64,000 nt of DNA. It comes from Unio delphinus. Taxonomy: Eukaryota; Mollusca; Bivalvia; Unionida; Unionidae. This document shows positions 61,384 to 64,000 of this stretch, one piece after another (positions within the stretch are counted from its first letter, which is position 1; each line of letters begins with the position of its first letter). The stretch lies in the NCBI GenBank assembly GCA_029339505.1, contig JAQISU010000210.1, positions 14,201,001 through 14,265,000 on the forward strand, in the 5' to 3' direction. Both the position numbers and the translations under genes were made by a program. The notes under the pieces are model-generated. The model saw only the letters and a program-made list of their open reading frames with translations. It did not search any database and had not been told where the DNA came from.

Positions 61384-62016
61384 ATTTCCAGCTCAGTGTT
61401 CTTCGAAAATTGGATACAATACTTGAGAATCAGCAGGAGCAGCTGTCCCTCCTTAGGAAAGTTCTATGTACAACACAAGGCCCTGACACAGAATACACTG
61501 ATGAAATTATTGCGACTCCACCCAATTCAGTGGAGGAACTAGAGGGTCTTTGTCAGAGGTTGGAGGGGAATGCAGAACTCTCTAAGAAGATGGTAATTTG
61601 GGGCCTCATATTCTCAAATGAATCTGTTATCATGTCTGTAATCTTTATTTACTGTTGTGAACCTCAATATGCATTGTACAAGTGCTGGGGTGCCTGCCGA
61701 ATTATTTTCGTGTGTGTGTGGCGGATAAGATGTAGTGGTCAGCTATTTAGTTTTAGGGATGTTGTTCAAAACATGTATTGAGATGAACATTTACAGGTGT
61801 TTTACTACATATACACCATTACACTTTTTTGGCTATTTTAATTCAACCTTAGAGTGACATTTAGGAAGTTAAATGATTCAAGGTGGTTAATTTGTTTTAT
61901 AATTGCTGTTAGTACATTGTGTTGCATAGTTGGTCTGGTGAAATTGTTTCAAGTTAGAGCAAACAAATTTGCATGCAAAATCATGGAAAAAAAATATATT
62001 AAAGCAAATTTTGTCA

Positions 62017-62062
<46 letters not shown>

Positions 62063-62493
62063 TTCAGATATACTACATGAGCTCTTTGGGTGGGAGTAAT
62101 TTGAGGGATTGTGACCGCAGAATGATGAAACGGCTCGGAACTAAAAGACTCTGGTCACGGTATAGCCTAACGGGCCGTAAAGGAAAAAAGGTATTTCAAA
62201 ACCTTGTGATATGCCGAGTTTTGATAAGTAAGTATGACTTGATTTAAATTGTCTGTTGTTTTTTTCAAATAACTCGCCAGATATTTTTCCATTAATGGAT
62301 AATGTACTACATGCTTCTTCACGCATACTGGAATTACATGTGTATAAAAGAACCTGATACAACATTTCAAAGTACATATTGTATAAATACTCCATTGATT
62401 AATGCTGGCATTTAGAAAACTGTAATGCATTCTTTTTTGTGAAACTTATTTTAAAATAATGTGTTACTCTTGCAGAAGCATGCCTGAAAAATA
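61384..62493 (+). pseudogene. Host DUF4806-type gene, three exons, 3' end cut by E6
   Basis: A host gene fragment. Exon A, about 61384-61592, has an acceptor CTCTTATAG, encodes a helical LRKLDTILENQQEQLSLLRK and PPNSVEELEGLCQRLEG, and ends at a GTAATT donor. Exon B, 62068-62227, follows TATTTTCAG. It encodes MSSLGGSNLRDCDRRMMKRL and TGRKGKKVFQNLVI and ends at GTAAGT. Exon C starts at 62476 after CTCTTGCAG, with KACLKNNG in frame. Together these match the order of the DUF4806 domain (leading helix, LSSxGG, TGRKGKKxF). Viral sequence replaces the rest from about 62494. Exon boundaries are by eye. Confidence 0.6.
62019..62061. repeat. (ATT)n microsatellite
   Basis: About 14 ATT repeats forming the tract just before the exon B acceptor. 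Confidence 0.9.
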
Positions 62494-62598
62494 ATGGCAA
62501 AAGCCGTTGGTACCGCGACAGGAATGGAACTAAAGGAAGCAACTGGGCGAGGATATAAAAAGGGAATGTGTCTAAGACTACCAGGAACGGTTTATTAA
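62494..62598 (+). pseudogene. E6 hydrophobic virion protein, 3' fragment
   Basis: It starts in the AVGTA segment and retains GRGYKK and LRLPGTVY to TAA at 62596-62598. The 5' part is missing at the host junction. Confidence 0.75.
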
Positions 62599-62618
62599 CT
62601 CGAGAATCTTTGATTCAT

Positions 62619-63039
62619 ATGTCCAATTTTGATTTACTCGATGCTGCTAAAAAAAAACTCGCGATTAAAAACTTCAGAGGTGTCTTTATGAAAGATCAGT
62701 TACCGACACAACCAAATAGCGTTGAAACCGGCATCATTAATCTCGATAACAGCATCGGACTCGGAACCCACTGGGTTGCATACGCGATTGATCCACGTGC
62801 AATTGTTTATTTTGATTCATATGGATTAGCGCCACCGAAGGAATTTAACCGCTAGATAAACCACTTAAAAATTCCTCGTTGGTATTCCACGCTACCAACA
62901 CAAAAAACTAAATGATCCACCAATATGTGGCAGCGAAGTATTGAATGTCCCTAACGCTATTTCCGCTACTGAAAAAAAAACCATGTCGTCGTAAATGAAA
63001 ACACCAGCAAATCGCTCTTTAGAGAGAGAGAGAGAGTTT
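62619..63039 (+). pseudogene. E6 cysteine protease, broken
   Basis: The His (GTHWVAYAID) and Asp (YFDSYG) segments are intact from MSNFDLLDAAKK. A stop after PPKEFNR (62853-62855) and later shifts precede the Cys segment (PPICGSEVL equivalent near 62917). Confidence 0.8.
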
Positions 63040-63048
63040 TACAATTAT

Positions 63049-64000
63049 ATGATTTATATTTGGGGAAGACCTGAAGAAACCCTCCACCGATGTCACTGCA
63101 ACCGGTGATATAAAAAAATAATCAAAGATGTAATCGCTGAGACGTTAAACCTAGCAAGTGTTGACGCCGGGGAAATAGTTGTATTTCAAGATCATCAGGG
63201 TAAATTGAAATCTAGTAATGTTTCCCTGGATGATATTTTAGTTAAACAACGAGACGCAACCGAAGGCACTATCGCGTTATTTTCCGATCAGGGTAAATTG
63301 AAATCTAATAAGGTTTCCCTGGATGATATTTTAGTTAAACAACGAGACGCAACCGAAGGAACTATCGCGTTATTTTCCGATCAGGGTAAATTGAAATCTA
63401 GTAATGTTTCCCTGAATGATATTTTAGTTAAACAACGAGACGCAACCGAAGGCGCTATCGCGTTATTTTCCGATCAGCATAAACTCAAACCGGGCATACT
63501 TGTTTCAACTATCTTGGAACGAATTAACAATATTGACAAGCCGTTACTAGATTTCCTTGGTAACCCTCCAGTTACCACACCAAATCTTACAGCGATAAAA
63601 ACTTCTATGTTGGATCTAGCAGCACTTCAAGTCAAATATGCAGATCACGTTGAAAAGTTTACATCGTTTCGGCAAAATATCATTGAAAAATTCTTTGTAT
63701 CCACGCTAGATAAAATTGATATAAAACTCCCGGATATTAAAAAATTCATCGATGAGATAAGAAATACCATCGAGGCAATCAGCGAGGATGCAACGAGGAT
63801 GATAACAATCATTGAAAAAACAAAAATTCCTCATGAGAAAACCAACAACGTAACATACACGATTCAATCATTTGCGTCGACACCTACAAACAACAAACTA
63901 AATATCACTGCAACCGTCAAGGGTATTTATAGATTAACACTAGTGACACCAACTCATTTTAATATATCATCGTAGAGTTCATCCGGGGTCAACAATACGA
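63049..64000 (+). pseudogene. E6 fibre-like protein, broken and running off the window
   Basis: Start-region frameshifts near 63075-63120. Then a long open part with three 31-residue units, a helical shaft and KGIYRLTLVTP. A TAG at 63973-63975 interrupts the Ser tract, and the frame continues to the window end. Confidence 0.8.
63202..63480 (+). repeat. 93-bp coding tandem repeat, three units
   Basis: Units start at 63202, 63295 and 63388, each encoding KLKS(S/N)xVSLxDILVKQRD plus ATEGxIALFSDQ. They are more than 95% identical to each other, so recently duplicated. Confidence 0.95.

Overview
The window is animal nuclear DNA, most likely from a bivalve or other mollusc. It holds tRNA-derived SINEs, AC and AT microsatellites, and a spliced DUF4806-type host gene fragment. 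It is filled with at least six related copies (E1-E6) of a Polinton/adintovirus-like DNA virus or transposon. The assignment rests on the combined gene set: protein-primed-type family B DNA polymerase, retrovirus-like DDE integrase, A32/FtsK-type packaging ATPase, adenain-type cysteine protease, double jelly-roll-type major capsid protein, penton-like minor capsid protein and a parvovirus-like phospholipase A2. The species call is an inference.

Layout: 1-2956 host DNA with two SINEs. E1 (2957-16415, continuing 32662-33519) is missing its left end and carries frameshifts. E2 (16416-32661) is a 16.2-kb copy inside E1's penton-like gene. It has 207-209-bp terminal inverted repeats (TIRs) differing at one position, and every gene appears intact. 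33520-34079 is AT-rich spacer. E4 (34080-34531 and 50450-57512) is heavily decayed. E3 (34537-50444) lies inside E4's polymerase gene with a 5-bp target-site duplication and 240-bp TIRs; it has only a few stops and frameshifts. 57513-62493 is host DNA with two fragments of a further copy (E5) and the host DUF4806 exons. E6 (62494-64000) starts inside the last recognisable host exon and runs off the window.

Architecture of a full copy (E2 orientation): TIR; a leftward structural block (penton-like, two-helix membrane protein, fibre-like protein, protease, hydrophobic pVI/pX-like protein, capsid protein, small basic virion protein, scaffold/core-like protein, small helical protein, HNH endonuclease, Cys-rich zinc protein); the rightward polymerase; leftward integrase and zinc-ribbon/PLA2; rightward ATPase; TIR. 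Replication and integration genes sit at one end and virion genes at the other. The ATPase C-terminus is encoded within the TIR.

The most interesting points are: a polymerase fused to an SF1 helicase and a C-terminal HNH-like module; a conserved A-AAA-AAC slippery site joining the zinc-ribbon frame to a PLA2 frame that has no ATG; a family of tiny palindromes scattered between genes and inserted in frame inside the polymerase; TIRs that can fold like parvovirus hairpin telomeres; divergent start codons only 17-18 bp apart; and an approximately 290-bp target duplication around E2.
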